Positions 6,550 to 16,008 are shown, counted from the first letter of the stretch. The stretch is DNA of 18,280 nucleotides from Candidatus Bathyarchaeota archaeon (GCA_018396795.1 JAGTRH010000006.1:1-18280), one strand, 5' to 3'. Translations and numbers: made by a program. Notes: a model not told the origin generated them from the sequence alone.

Positions 6550-7992
6550 TTATTCACCCTCTAAATGTAGAATTTCAGCTCTCAGATTCACGATGGTCGC
6601 TTTTTGAATAAGTATTTCCCAAGGTTCATCCCGAATTGTTACTAGCCCAAAATTGCTATTTTCGCCATCAAATCTACCTTCACGTGGTTGATCAGCGTAT
6701 TGAAACCAGTGGTAACCAACCACGAACGGTTGTTTAACTATAGTTTTAACGTATTCTTCATAGTATTTGGCTCGTTCTGTTTGTGTCCTAACTGGCACAC
6801 CGGCACCTTTAGTGTTTGGAAGACCCGAGTCCATCGCTTTAAAGGAGAATTCAGTTATCATTATAGGTAACCCTGTTATCTCGTGAATTTCCTTAAAGTC
6901 TTTAAGCCTTATCTCAAGATCGTTGCTATATGGATTTGTGTAGCAATTAACCGAAATAATGTCAACGTATCCGATGCAACCCATGAGAACCTCGTTGGGA
7001 GGTCTGTACGCGAAACGACATCCTAGAATTAAATGGTTTGGGTCATATTTCTTAATAACATTATATGTTACCCTAAAATAGCGTTCTGAAATTAGACGAA
7101 GGAAGGCAAGTCTATCAGCATTGGCAGCTGGCGTTTTAGGGGCGCTTTTTGCTGACAGCAAATCATTGAAGGATGAGAAATTTGTACCCCAAGCCCTGTT
7201 TAACGCTGATATATCATCGTATCTTTCTTTAAGAAATTTAACAAGCGCCTTTTTCCCCTCGGTCTCCGGTGGTAGGAGCAAATAATCGTCACAGAGCTCG
7301 GTGCTTGATCTCCAATCGGCAGTCCATCTTAACTCGTTGTCAGTGAAATATCCAATTAGATAGGGGTCGTTTTTTCTTTGTGCACATATTTTGCTTGCAA
7401 TATTTTCTACAGTTGCCTCAAACTCTTTAGAGAAATAATCAGCGATCTTCCCAGTTTGCCAGTCTGCGCCAGCCGCAAGGGCTGTGTTGAGAATTATTGT
7501 GTACGGCATGCCTTTGTTATATGTTTCTTCACTTGACCATGCGCCTATGGTGTTAAAACCCCACTTACGGAGCCTGGCAAGGGTTTCCTCAGCCCATCTT
7601 TCAGCTGAACCATATTTTTCTGAAACATATCTATTGTAAGGATGATATCCAAGCGAAGGAGCATAGTCGCTTAAAAAATTCACGTGATTAACGCCCTTTG
7701 ATATGAAAAGATTGCCCTCCGGATCTACTAGCCAAAACCTTCCATAAACTTCTTCTACGTGAAAGAATCCCGTTGCTTTAGCGTGTAAGCTCTGAAATCC
7801 TCCATAATTATCATAGCTCATGTATAGCATTATGTGAGATAGGGTTTCATAAAATTTTTTGATCTCAAAAATTTCTTTGCTTAACGAGGATATTTCGCTT
7901 TCAAGTCGAAGCAAAAAGCAGATTAAACCTATATTAATGGAGAGAATGAGAAAAAGCACTAGTAAAATAAGAGCGCTCCTAAGTTTCTGCAT
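6550..7992 (-). CDS. Membrane-anchored clan GH-A glycoside hydrolase (agarase/GH50-like or GH42-like)
   Basis: A protein of 480 residues with an N-terminal hydrophobic helix (about 6-29) lacking a cleavage site, then a heptad-like helix (about 30-51: ESEISSLSKEIFEI), suggesting a signal anchor with a coiled-coil stalk and an extracytoplasmic enzyme. FWLVDPEGNLFISKG at 86-100 is typical of proteins annotated as beta-agarases. YLIGYFTDNEL (211-221) gives the proposed acid/base Glu220 after Asn219, and IMITEFSF (377-384) gives the proposed nucleophile Glu381, the clan GH-A pattern on strands 4 and 7. ALNRAWGT and the C-terminal GYHWFQYADQP support the same fold. The substrate, presumably a beta-linked galactoside or related polysaccharide, is uncertain. 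A TATA box 26-29 nt upstream and the lack of a strong ribosome binding site predict a leaderless mRNA. Likely first gene of a pair with the methyltransferase. Confidence 0.82.
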   Translation of the reverse strand: MQKLRSALILLVLFLILSINIGLICFLLRLESEISSLSKEIFEIKKFYETLSHIMLYMSYDNYGGFQSLHAKATGFFHVEEVYGRFWLVDPEGNLFISKGVNHVNFLSDYAPSLGYHPYNRYVSEKYGSAERWAEETLARLRKWGFNTIGAWSSEETYNKGMPYTIILNTALAAGADWQTGKIADYFSKEFEATVENIASKICAQRKNDPYLIGYFTDNELRWTADWRSSTELCDDYLLLPPETEGKKALVKFLKERYDDISALNRAWGTNFSSFNDLLSAKSAPKTPAANADRLAFLRLISERYFRVTYNVIKKYDPNHLILGCRFAYRPPNEVLMGCIGYVDIISVNCYTNPYSNDLEIRLKDFKEIHEITGLPIMITEFSFKAMDSGLPNTKGAGVPVRTQTERAKYYEEYVKTIVKQPFVVGYHWFQYADQPREGRFDGENSNFGLVTIRDEPWEILIQKATIVNLRAEILHLEGE

Positions 7993-8016
7993 TAATGTTC
8001 CCTGAAGAATTAATTC

Positions 8017-8025
8017 CTTTTAAGC
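8017..8025 (-). promoter_or_regulatory. TATA box of the glycoside hydrolase gene
   Basis: GCTTAAAAGG on the minus strand is centred about 29 nt before the ATG at 7992, giving a predicted start within a few bases of the ATG (leaderless). Confidence 0.48.
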
Positions 8026-8150
8026 TTACATAAATCTCTTTTTTCAATATCATATTCTATAAAGTAAAATTTTTCTTGGAATTCCCAACTTAGGAATTTT
8101 TGATGAGAAATAATAACATTTGCTATTTATTGGGAAACTTCGCATCTAAA

Positions 8151-8158
8151 ATTTAAAT
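8151..8158 (+). promoter_or_regulatory. TATA box of the lhr gene
   Basis: ATTTAAAT, a self-complementary AT element, is centred about 31 nt before the GTG at 8186. It predicts a transcript starting near 8180 with a leader of only a few bases. The remaining intergenic bases (7993-8150) are AT-rich with no other feature I can support. Confidence 0.45.
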
Positions 8159-8185
8159 GAGAAAAATATTTCTAAATTAATTGGT

Positions 8186-11080
8186 GTGAAATTGGAACCT
8201 AATGCTTTTGATTTGCTCTCGACGAGTGTTCGCTGTGCCTTAAAAAGGATGGGTCTATCTGACCCAACGGAACCTCAGAAAAAAGCTATACCAGTGATCA
8301 TGAACGGGGAGAATGTACTATTAATCGCTCCAACCGGTAGCGGAAAAACTGAGGCAGCTTTGCTACCAGTTTTCTCGCAATTTATGACTATGCCGAACAA
8401 GGAGGGTATATCTATACTTTACATCACACCACTTAGAGCACTTAATAGGGATCTAGTTAAGAGGATTCAATCATGGGCGGAAATACTACATTTTACGGTT
8501 GAAGTTAGGCATGGAGATACCGAATCTAGGGTTCGCAGAAAGCAGGCACTTAATCCCCCAGACATGCTTATAATGACACCTGAAGCCCTTCAAACGGTTT
8601 TACCTGGACGATTAATGCGTAGGAACCTTCGTGGTGTCCGTTTTGTTATAATTGATGAGGTTCATGAACTAGCTGGTACTAAGCGTGGCGTACAGTTAAC
8701 GGTTGCTCTTGAAAGGCTATATGAATTAACGGGCAAAGAGTTTCAGAGAATTGGTTTATCCGCAACTGTTGGAAACCCTGAGGAGATAGCAGCATTCGTG
8801 GCTGGCGTTAACCGTCTAGTAAAAATTATCAACGTTTCAATTCCGAAAGGCTATGAGTATCATGTTGAATATCCAATTCCAAGAGACGAGGATTATAATT
8901 TAGCCGGAAAGATCGGGACCAGCCCTGAGGCTACCGCTAGGTTAAGACGCATCTTAGAGATAGTTAATGATAGAGGATCAACGCTGATATTTGTTAATAG
9001 CAGAACGAACGCTGAGATGCTGGGTTACAGACTTAGCAATCTATCGTCTGATATAGCTGTTCATCACGGTTCTCTATCTAAGGAGGAAAGAAAAGCTATA
9101 GAGGATCAATTTAGGATGGGCGCGCTTAAGGCTATTGTTTGCACAAGTACTTTAGAATTAGGTATAGATATAGGTCATATTAACTTAGTAATCCAGTATT
9201 TATCGCCAAGAAAGGTTTCAAACCTAATTCAGAGGGTGGGTAGGAGCGGCCATAAAATTGACCTTGCATCTAAGGGCATCATCATATCAGCTTTTACAGA
9301 TGATACTCTGGAATCAATCGCAGCTGTTAGACGAGCAAGCGAAAACCTCTTTGAACCAGTAATAATTTATGAGAATGCCCTTGATGTTCTAGCCCACCAA
9401 ATTGTAGGTTTAGTAATGGATATGGGTGAGATATCTGTTGATGAGGCTCTAAATATTATTCGCAGAGCCTATCCCTATAGGCTTTTATCAAAGATTAAAT
9501 TTTTGGAGGTTGTTAAGTATCTTGAGGTTCTAAAGGAGGTTCATTTGGAGGAAAACGTTTTGAGAAGGGCTGAAAGATCTAGACGATACTACTATGAGAA
9601 CATTTCAATGATCCCGGATGAAAGGCTTTACCCAGTGATAGATGTAGTCTCCGATCGTAGGATAGGTGATTTAGGCGATGAATTCATGGCATTAAGGGCT
9701 CGAATTGGTCTGAACTTTATATGCAAGGGAAGAGTCTGGCGGATTGTTGAGATAGACGATGAAAGCGGAGCGGTTTATGTTGTCCCATCAGAAGATCCTA
9801 TGGCAGCTGTTCCAGGCTGGGATGGGGAGATGATCCCGGTTCCCTTAAGCTTAGCATTGGATGCTGGTAAAATTAGAGCTGAGATCCTTGAGGAACTAAA
9901 GCGAGAAGAAAACGTTGAGAAGTTAACCTCGAAAATTGCTGCAAAACTTTCTGTTGAGCCAAACGTTGTACGCAGCGTTGTTGAAGAGATTGGCGAGCAT
10001 ATTAAACGCGGCCTACCAGTTCCAACAGATAGATGTATCGTTGTTGAGGGTTTTGACCGCTACATTATAATTCATGCGTGCTTCGGCGAGCTTGTAAATA
10101 GGTCTCTTGGATGCATACTAGATGCGATACTCTCTGATGAAGAGCTAATAGTTGGCTGGTGGAATGACAGCTACCGCATATTAATGGAGTTAACGCGAAA
10201 AGTCAAAGAACCTGATTTAAAGCGAGTACTCGATGTAATTCTAGGCTTGAGCGGCGAGGATGTAGAAAAGGCTTTCATGGAATACCTTAAAGCTCGCTTT
10301 CCATTCACAAGCAATATGAAGGCCATCGCGGAGCGATTTGGCGCTTTACCTAGAGGCCGAACAATGTCGCCGAAGGAGATTGAGAGGTTACCTGGAAGAT
10401 TCAAAGGTACCCCAATATACGAGGAGGCTCTTAAAGAAGCTTTGAGAGAAAAGGTTGACCTAGAGTCCACGAAAGAGATGTTAGAATTCATTAAATCCGG
10501 CAGCATACAAGTTAAAACATTACTCTCTAAGGAACAACCCTCCCCCATGGCCTACCATATATTATCCATTTACTCGGATATATCCGAATTTATGGCGCCA
10601 AAGCATGTTTTAATGAGCAATATAGAGCGTATGAAAAAGTCTGTTGAAGCGCGAACAGTTAGGTTGTTGTGCCTTTCATGCCTGAAATGGTCTGATAAAA
10701 TGGTAATTAGGAATATGCCTGATAAACTGTTATGTAAGGAGTGTAGCTCATCGCTTATAACATGCCTTAAGGATGGACAGAATTTAGAGCGGATCAGGCA
10801 GATAGTGAGTAAACGCTTTAAAGGAGAACGGTTAACTGAAGATGAGAGTAGAGAGCTCTCGCAAGCCCGAAGAGTAGCTGACTTGGTTCTAAGTTATGGA
10901 AAACAAGCGGTTATTGCTCTGCAAGTCATGGGCGTTGGTCCAGAGACAGCATATAGAATTCTAAGTAAGATGCATATGAATGAGGAGGATTTCTACATGG
11001 ATCTTCTTAAGGCTAAAATACAATTTCTTAAGACTAGACAATACTGGGAAGATAGAAGAACCCTCAAGTTTCAAGTTTAA
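8186..11080 (+). CDS. lhr: Lhr-family DEAH-type superfamily 2 helicase with C-terminal zinc-finger-like extension
   Basis: A protein of 964 residues starting at GTG. Helicase motifs in order are Walker A APTGSGKT (48-55), Ia TPLRALNRDL, II DEVH (157-160), III SAT (192-194), IV LIFVNSRT, V TSTLELGIDIG and VI QRVGRSGH (349-356). The middle section (about 400-800) fits the winged-helix and Lhr-specific core. Lhr enzymes are ATP-driven 3'-5' translocases on DNA or RNA-DNA hybrids, linked to repair and, for aLhr2, to RNA-related work. Beyond the core, CLSC (829-832) and CKEC (850-853) form a probable zinc-binding cluster, followed by LQVMGVGPETAYRIL (912-926), a helix-hairpin-helix-like segment. 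This arrangement favours the archaeal aLhr2-type branch rather than bacterial Lhr. It converges with pyrB, only 3 bp separating the stops. Confidence 0.92.
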   Translation: MKLEPNAFDLLSTSVRCALKRMGLSDPTEPQKKAIPVIMNGENVLLIAPTGSGKTEAALLPVFSQFMTMPNKEGISILYITPLRALNRDLVKRIQSWAEILHFTVEVRHGDTESRVRRKQALNPPDMLIMTPEALQTVLPGRLMRRNLRGVRFVIIDEVHELAGTKRGVQLTVALERLYELTGKEFQRIGLSATVGNPEEIAAFVAGVNRLVKIINVSIPKGYEYHVEYPIPRDEDYNLAGKIGTSPEATARLRRILEIVNDRGSTLIFVNSRTNAEMLGYRLSNLSSDIAVHHGSLSKEERKAIEDQFRMGALKAIVCTSTLELGIDIGHINLVIQYLSPRKVSNLIQRVGRSGHKIDLASKGIIISAFTDDTLESIAAVRRASENLFEPVIIYENALDVLAHQIVGLVMDMGEISVDEALNIIRRAYPYRLLSKIKFLEVVKYLEVLKEVHLEENVLRRAERSRRYYYENISMIPDERLYPVIDVVSDRRIGDLGDEFMALRARIGLNFICKGRVWRIVEIDDESGAVYVVPSEDPMAAVPGWDGEMIPVPLSLALDAGKIRAEILEELKREENVEKLTSKIAAKLSVEPNVVRSVVEEIGEHIKRGLPVPTDRCIVVEGFDRYIIIHACFGELVNRSLGCILDAILSDEELIVGWWNDSYRILMELTRKVKEPDLKRVLDVILGLSGEDVEKAFMEYLKARFPFTSNMKAIAERFGALPRGRTMSPKEIERLPGRFKGTPIYEEALKEALREKVDLESTKEMLEFIKSGSIQVKTLLSKEQPSPMAYHILSIYSDISEFMAPKHVLMSNIERMKKSVEARTVRLLCLSCLKWSDKMVIRNMPDKLLCKECSSSLITCLKDGQNLERIRQIVSKRFKGERLTEDESRELSQARRVADLVLSYGKQAVIALQVMGVGPETAYRILSKMHMNEEDFYMDLLKAKIQFLKTRQYWEDRRTLKFQV

Positions 11081-11083
11081 TAC

Positions 11084-12073
<990 letters not shown>

Positions 12074-12103
12074 TTAAAATCATTTTGTGCCTTTAGGGAT
12101 AAG

Positions 12104-12132
12104 TTTATATGACTGAATATCAAATTTGATAT
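12104..12132 (+). promoter_or_regulatory. PadR gene promoter with overlapping 16-bp palindromic operator
   Basis: TTTATAT at 12104-12110 is a TATA box predicting transcription from about 12133. The perfect 16-bp palindrome ATATCAAATTTGATAT fills 12117-12132, exactly between the TATA box and the start, where a bound dimer would block RNA polymerase. Dyad operators at their own promoters are common for PadR repressors, so autoregulation is inferred. GGTGAT at 12137-12142 serves as ribosome binding site for the ATG at 12146. Confidence 0.6.
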
Positions 12133-12145
12133 CAATGGTGATACA

Positions 12146-12739
12146 ATGTTTGGGCGTCATTATGGCGAGGATTGTAACCCACCGCCTCCACCCATACATC
12201 ACGGTCCATGGAAAAATATGAAGAAGCATATGGCTTGTGTTCCTAAAGGCTTCTTAAGATTTCGCGTTCTGCAACTGTTAAAGGAAAAACCAATGTCGGG
12301 TTCAGAGATAATGGATGCTATAGAAAAAGAGACGCATGGTTTTTGGAAACCTAGTCCAGGTTCCATTTATCCGCTTTTAGCATGGTTGCAAGATAAAGGT
12401 TACATTAAAGAAGTTCTAGGCATTGAAAGTGGAATGAGACGCTACACAGTAACCGAGCAGGGATTAAAGCTTCTGGAGGAACAATCCAAAATACGGGAGA
12501 AGATGCGGAAAATGGCTTTATTCGCCCCTCACCTCATATGGTTCCCACCACCCGTAGGGAGAAGAGTGGATGAATCACAAGAATCTCTAGAACGGCTCAT
12601 TAAGGCTTTCATCGACTTAAGGGAGGTTCTCGAAGAGCGATTCAGTGAGCAAGTGGTTAAGGAGACTACTGAAATCCTAAATGATGCGGCTGAGAAAATA
12701 GAGGCATTAGTCAAAAAGATTAAGGGGGAGCGCCGCTAA
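12146..12739 (+). CDS. PadR family winged-helix transcriptional regulator
   Basis: A protein of 197 residues. The winged helix spans about 34-105: FLRFRVLQLLKEKPMSGSEI, then the recognition helix region PSPGSIYPLLAWLQDKGYI and the wing GMRRYTVTEQG, all typical of PadR. A charged C-terminal helix (about 145-197) would give the dimer arm. Ahead of the domain is an unusual tail of about 33 residues with a run of five prolines and several His and Cys residues (His5, Cys10, His18, His19, His28, Cys31), which could bind metal, though nothing proves it. PadR proteins usually repress in response to small ligands. The palindrome over its own promoter suggests autoregulation. Which other genes it controls is unknown; ThuA follows after 112 bp but has its own TATA-like element. 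Confidence 0.9.
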   Translation: MFGRHYGEDCNPPPPPIHHGPWKNMKKHMACVPKGFLRFRVLQLLKEKPMSGSEIMDAIEKETHGFWKPSPGSIYPLLAWLQDKGYIKEVLGIESGMRRYTVTEQGLKLLEEQSKIREKMRKMALFAPHLIWFPPPVGRRVDESQESLERLIKAFIDLREVLEERFSEQVVKETTEILNDAAEKIEALVKKIKGERR

Positions 12740-12851
12740 AACATCTTCAACGCATAAAACCCCTGAGAATATGGATTATAATCTAGTCTCATTAAATATT
12801 TAAGAGAAAAATTATTTAAGCCTATACCAAATTAATAATGAGGTTTGGAAT

Positions 12852-13520
12852 ATGAAAAGCCTTATTATGATAACGCATTCAGCTGGCTTTAAGCACGATT
12901 ATCTACCAGTTGCTATGGAAGTTGTGAAAAATCTAGGCATTGAATCCAAGATGTTTAATGTCGTTGCTACAGATGATTGCAGCCTCCTAAACCAGAGAGA
13001 TCTAGAAAAGTTTGACGCAATCCTATTTGCAACAACAGGCGAATTACCAATAACAGATGAACAGAAAAAAGATTTTATAAATGCCATTAAAAGCGGAAAG
13101 GGCTTCATAGGTATACATAACGCTGCAGATACGTTCTATAAATTCCCGGAATATGGAAGAATGCTGGGTGGATATTTTCATAGCCACCCATGGACGCAAG
13201 AGATCACCGCCATAGTTGAAGATAGAAACCATCCGGCAACCAAGCATTTACCAGAAAGATTTAGCGTTAAAGAAGAAGTCTATACGTTTAGAGATTGGTC
13301 GCGTGATAGAACTCATGTTCTAATAAGCTTGGACAATAGATCTGTTGATTTAAATAAGGGAACAAGACCAGATAATGATTATGCGCTCTGCTGGTGCCAC
13401 AACTACGGAGAGGGTAGAGTTTTCTATACAGCTTTTGGGCACTTTAAGGAAATTTGGAGCGAAGATTGGTTCAGAATACATCTGCTGAACGGGATACTTT
13501 GGGCAATGAGAATATTATAA
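12852..13520 (+). CDS. ThuA-like (trehalose utilization domain) protein
   Basis: A protein of 222 residues covering the whole ThuA fold, which belongs to the class I glutamine-amidotransferase-like superfamily. Signature pieces are THSAGFKHD at 8-16, GFIGIHNAADTFY at 84-96, GGYFHSHPW at 106-114, EEVYTF at 141-146 and GEGRVFYTAFGH at 186-197. The amidotransferase catalytic Cys is not in its usual place, as in other ThuA proteins. ThuA/ThuB were tied to trehalose and keto-sugar metabolism in rhizobia; here a role in modified sugar turnover is only inferred. GAGG with 8-nt spacing precedes the ATG, and ATTATTTAAG about 38 nt upstream is a likely TATA box, so the gene can be expressed apart from PadR. 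No signal peptide is visible, so it should be cytoplasmic. Confidence 0.86.
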   Translation: MKSLIMITHSAGFKHDYLPVAMEVVKNLGIESKMFNVVATDDCSLLNQRDLEKFDAILFATTGELPITDEQKKDFINAIKSGKGFIGIHNAADTFYKFPEYGRMLGGYFHSHPWTQEITAIVEDRNHPATKHLPERFSVKEEVYTFRDWSRDRTHVLISLDNRSVDLNKGTRPDNDYALCWCHNYGEGRVFYTAFGHFKEIWSEDWFRIHLLNGILWAMRIL

Positions 13521-13574
13521 AAGCATTGAGTGACGTTAAAACCAATCTTTCATTTAATTTTATTGCACATCCAT

Positions 13575-13928
13575 TTATAGAAACGATTTATCCCAGTTTA
13601 TCCCTAAATATTCAGTTAATTTTGCTTTTAGTATACTCACTAATTTAGGGTCATTTCTCACGTAGATGTCCGGAATATTTAGCACTATCACTTTATCTTC
13701 CGCGCTGTTGTTTAAGGTTAACACTGCATCTTTATGGTGGTCTTCCATAACAAATATTACGTCAGCCCATTCTATCATTTCTCTAGTTAATCTTCTCCGC
13801 GCGTTCGGCCATATACCAGCTGATTTAACTTCGAATTCTCTAAAATTTTTCAACAGGGTTTCAGCGGTTGGACTTCGATCCATGTTAGCCGTACAAACAA
13901 ATAAAATGCGTTTAGGCTTTGATCCCAT
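13575..13928 (-). CDS. Low-molecular-weight protein tyrosine phosphatase-like protein, short form
   Basis: A protein of 117 residues, shorter than the usual 150 or so. The P-loop C-x5-R-S is present as CTANMDRS (Cys12, Arg18) directly after the first strand, and the general acid of the family's DP motif corresponds to Asp87 in NIPDIY. KSAGIWP and EWADVIFVMEDHH match the rest of the fold. Cys12 is the only cysteine, so the arsenate-reductase branch, which needs extra cysteines, is unlikely. The expected reaction is dephosphorylation of phosphotyrosine or a small phosphomonoester; the target is unknown. A TATA-like ATATTTAAG near 13968 overlaps the stop codon of the upstream dehydrogenase, so it may have its own promoter as well as read-through from the gene 36 bp upstream. 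Confidence 0.83.
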   Translation of the reverse strand: MGSKPKRILFVCTANMDRSPTAETLLKNFREFEVKSAGIWPNARRRLTREMIEWADVIFVMEDHHKDAVLTLNNSAEDKVIVLNIPDIYVRNDPKLVSILKAKLTEYLGINWDKSFL

Positions 13929-13964
13929 TAATAGACAACCCTTGTCACAACTTAACTACCATGC

Positions 13965-14981
13965 TTAAATATAACTTTTAAACCTAAGTATTACGCCAAT
14001 AGCTTTAGTCCTATCTTCCATGAGCATTTTATATGCTTTTTCGGCCTCATGCCAAGAATATTTGTGCGTTATCAAATGGTTTATTTTTAGGTAGCCAGCT
14101 GATAAAAGATCAAAGTACAGCTCCGCATTCCTCCTTCTAGTCCACGGATTGTTAAGTGTTTCGCACTCAGGTTGGCTTGTAAAATGCGTCCCAATAATTA
14201 CTCTACTTGGCTTATTGACTTCGTCATGAAAGTCCATTAATGTTTTCCCTCTAGGTGAACTCAGCACTATAAAGTATCCTAGATTCCTCGTTAAGGTTAT
14301 AGCTTCCGGTATAACATTCGGGTTCCCGGTCACCTCAAAGACTTTATCCGCCATTCTACCCTTCGTAATTTGCCTAATCCTCTCCCTAGTATTACTCCAA
14401 TTGTCGACGCATAAAGTGTATGTTGCTCCTGAAGATTTTGCAATTTTAAGTCTATCTTCAGCAATATCTAGGGCAATCACTGGGTAGGCGCCAGCCATTC
14501 TAGAGAACATCACCACCATTTGTCCCAAAATCCCGAGTCCAACAACAGCAACGGATTCACCTAAAGAAACCTTTGCAAGTCTAACCGAATTTATTACTCC
14601 AGCGGCTATCGTATGAAAGCACGCGTCTTCAAGGCTGATGTTTTCTGGGACTTTAATAAGATGTTCAGAGCGCACAACAGCATGGGTTGCATGCGGCGTT
14701 GTGGCGGCAACAATATCTCCAACTTTAAAATCCTTCACTTTAGAACCGCACTTTACCACTTCTCCAACGCTCGAATATCCTGGTATAAAAGGATACATAA
14801 CATACGCTGACCAAGCGGATCGCTCTGGGAAATCACCGGAGAAGGCCGTTAACTCCGTTCCAGTGCTTATTAAGGTAGCTATGGTTTCTATTAGAACCTC
14901 GTTTTCTGAAGGCTCTTCAATACTGAATCTCTCAATATTAACCTTGTTAGGTGATGGGAAAACAATTCTGAAAGCTTCCAA
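13965..14981 (-). CDS. Medium-chain dehydrogenase (zinc-ADH superfamily) lacking classical zinc ligands
   Basis: A protein of 338 residues with the GroES-like N-terminal domain and a Rossmann domain carrying VVGLGILG (146-153) and an acidic residue, Asp172, that points to NAD rather than NADP. The position that normally reads GxCGxD, with the catalytic zinc Cys, is ISTGTE here (38-43), and the usual PGHE is PGYS (67-70). The four-cysteine structural zinc lobe is also missing. This pattern matches the BchC-like/ISTGTE group of COG1063 sugar and cyclic-alcohol dehydrogenases, so the loss of zinc is a family trait, not decay. The TTG start has GAGGTG 6 nt upstream. Substrate unknown; ThuA and an EamA transporter nearby make a sugar derivative plausible. 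Confidence 0.85.
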   Translation of the reverse strand: MEAFRIVFPSPNKVNIERFSIEEPSENEVLIETIATLISTGTELTAFSGDFPERSAWSAYVMYPFIPGYSSVGEVVKCGSKVKDFKVGDIVAATTPHATHAVVRSEHLIKVPENISLEDACFHTIAAGVINSVRLAKVSLGESVAVVGLGILGQMVVMFSRMAGAYPVIALDIAEDRLKIAKSSGATYTLCVDNWSNTRERIRQITKGRMADKVFEVTGNPNVIPEAITLTRNLGYFIVLSSPRGKTLMDFHDEVNKPSRVIIGTHFTSQPECETLNNPWTRRRNAELYFDLLSAGYLKINHLITHKYSWHEAEKAYKMLMEDRTKAIGVILRFKSYI

Positions 14982-15084
14982 CTATTACACCTCTTCATTT
15001 TCATTAATTGTTGAGATGAATACTTTTAACATTATCTCACTCAACATAATTAAATCTTAAAATAATTAAATCCGAGGTATTGAT

Positions 15085-15945
15085 ATGGTTGGTCAAAAAG
15101 CTCTCGGTGCCTTGTTTGGAGTGTTAGCTGGCGCAATGTGGGCTCTTGAAGCAGTTTTAGGAAAAATGTTACTTTCGTCTCTAAACTTCCTACAAGTTGC
15201 CGCCTCAGAATCCATTTTTGCATCATTAACTTCTCTTGTCTACATTTTACTAACTAATAAAAATTTGAGGGTTAAAAGGGTTCATTTAAAGGATATCCTA
15301 ATAATCGGATTAGTAGGATCCTTTTTGGCACCAATAGCATACTTCCTCGGATTAACTTTGACATTTGCCGTTAACGCTACTTTACTGGCTCACATACAAC
15401 CACTTTTTGTCTCTTTTTTAGGCTTCTTCCTTCTAGGTGAACGAATTCGAAGGAATGATGTTTTTGGAGGGCTAATGATTGGAGTTGCGGCAGTATTGAT
15501 TACTGGCAGGAGTATAGAGAACCTTTTGAGCCTAAAATTCGGCAATTTGGGCGACCTCACGGTTTTATTCGCAACATTCTGCTGGGCGATTGTGGCGATA
15601 CCGGGTAAACGCTTGACTAAATATATCAATAGCGTTCTAATCGTATTTTACAGGTTTCTGATGGCCTCAGCAGCCTTCATCATCCTTTTACTAATCCTTG
15701 GCGAGTTTACAATAGGATTTGCTAGTCAAGTGTTTCTAGGAGTAATAGTTGGTTTGGGATATATATTCTATTACGAGGGGCTCAAAAGGTTAAAGGCTAG
15801 TCAAGCCGCCTTAACTGAACTCTCATCTCCCCTTTTTACAGCCCTTTTAGCGTGGTTTATACTCGGAGAATATACAACTGCAATGCAGATTGCCGGGGCA
15901 TTACTACTTCTTGTAGGGCTTGTGACATTAACGCGCGAGAAATAA
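15085..15945 (+). CDS. EamA/DMT superfamily transporter, ten membrane segments
   Basis: A protein of 286 residues made of two EamA repeats, roughly 7-137 and 150-283, with about five hydrophobic helices each. Typical features are the N-terminal FGVLAGAMWALEAVLGKM, GFFLLGERIRRNDVFGG closing the first repeat, and GLGYIFYYEGLKRL with TELSSPLFTALLAWFILGE in the second. Members export or import amino acids, nucleotides, sugars or polyamines, and substrate cannot be read from sequence. GAGGT with 6-nt spacing fixes the ATG. The gene diverges from the dehydrogenase across about 100 bp of AT-rich DNA that holds the promoters of both. Confidence 0.9.
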   Translation: MVGQKALGALFGVLAGAMWALEAVLGKMLLSSLNFLQVAASESIFASLTSLVYILLTNKNLRVKRVHLKDILIIGLVGSFLAPIAYFLGLTLTFAVNATLLAHIQPLFVSFLGFFLLGERIRRNDVFGGLMIGVAAVLITGRSIENLLSLKFGNLGDLTVLFATFCWAIVAIPGKRLTKYINSVLIVFYRFLMASAAFIILLLILGEFTIGFASQVFLGVIVGLGYIFYYEGLKRLKASQAALTELSSPLFTALLAWFILGEYTTAMQIAGALLLLVGLVTLTREK

Positions 15946-16008
15946 TTTGCTATAATTAAGTAAGTCATTTATATTTTTGAATTTATAAATTTTCTATTGG
16001 TGTGATAA

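Noticed and set aside
8099..8160. TTGATGA box-C-like sequence in the gap before lhr
   Set aside because: No CTGA box D follows within a sensible distance, so no C/D RNA can be built.
10171..10548. Minus-strand open frame of 125 codons within lhr
   Set aside because: Antisense shadow of the helicase core with no start signals.
12838..12855. Five-codon upstream frame overlapping the ThuA start
   Set aside because: Its GAGG segment is better explained as the ThuA ribosome binding site; no evidence for translation of the short frame.
13575..13928. Arsenate reductase (ArsC) reading of the small phosphatase
   Set aside because: Only one cysteine is present, whereas thioredoxin-linked ArsC needs two further cysteines.
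14638..15060. Plus-strand open frame of 140 codons antisense to the dehydrogenase
   Set aside because: The dehydrogenase frame has full family motifs; this frame is its shadow and resembles no known protein.
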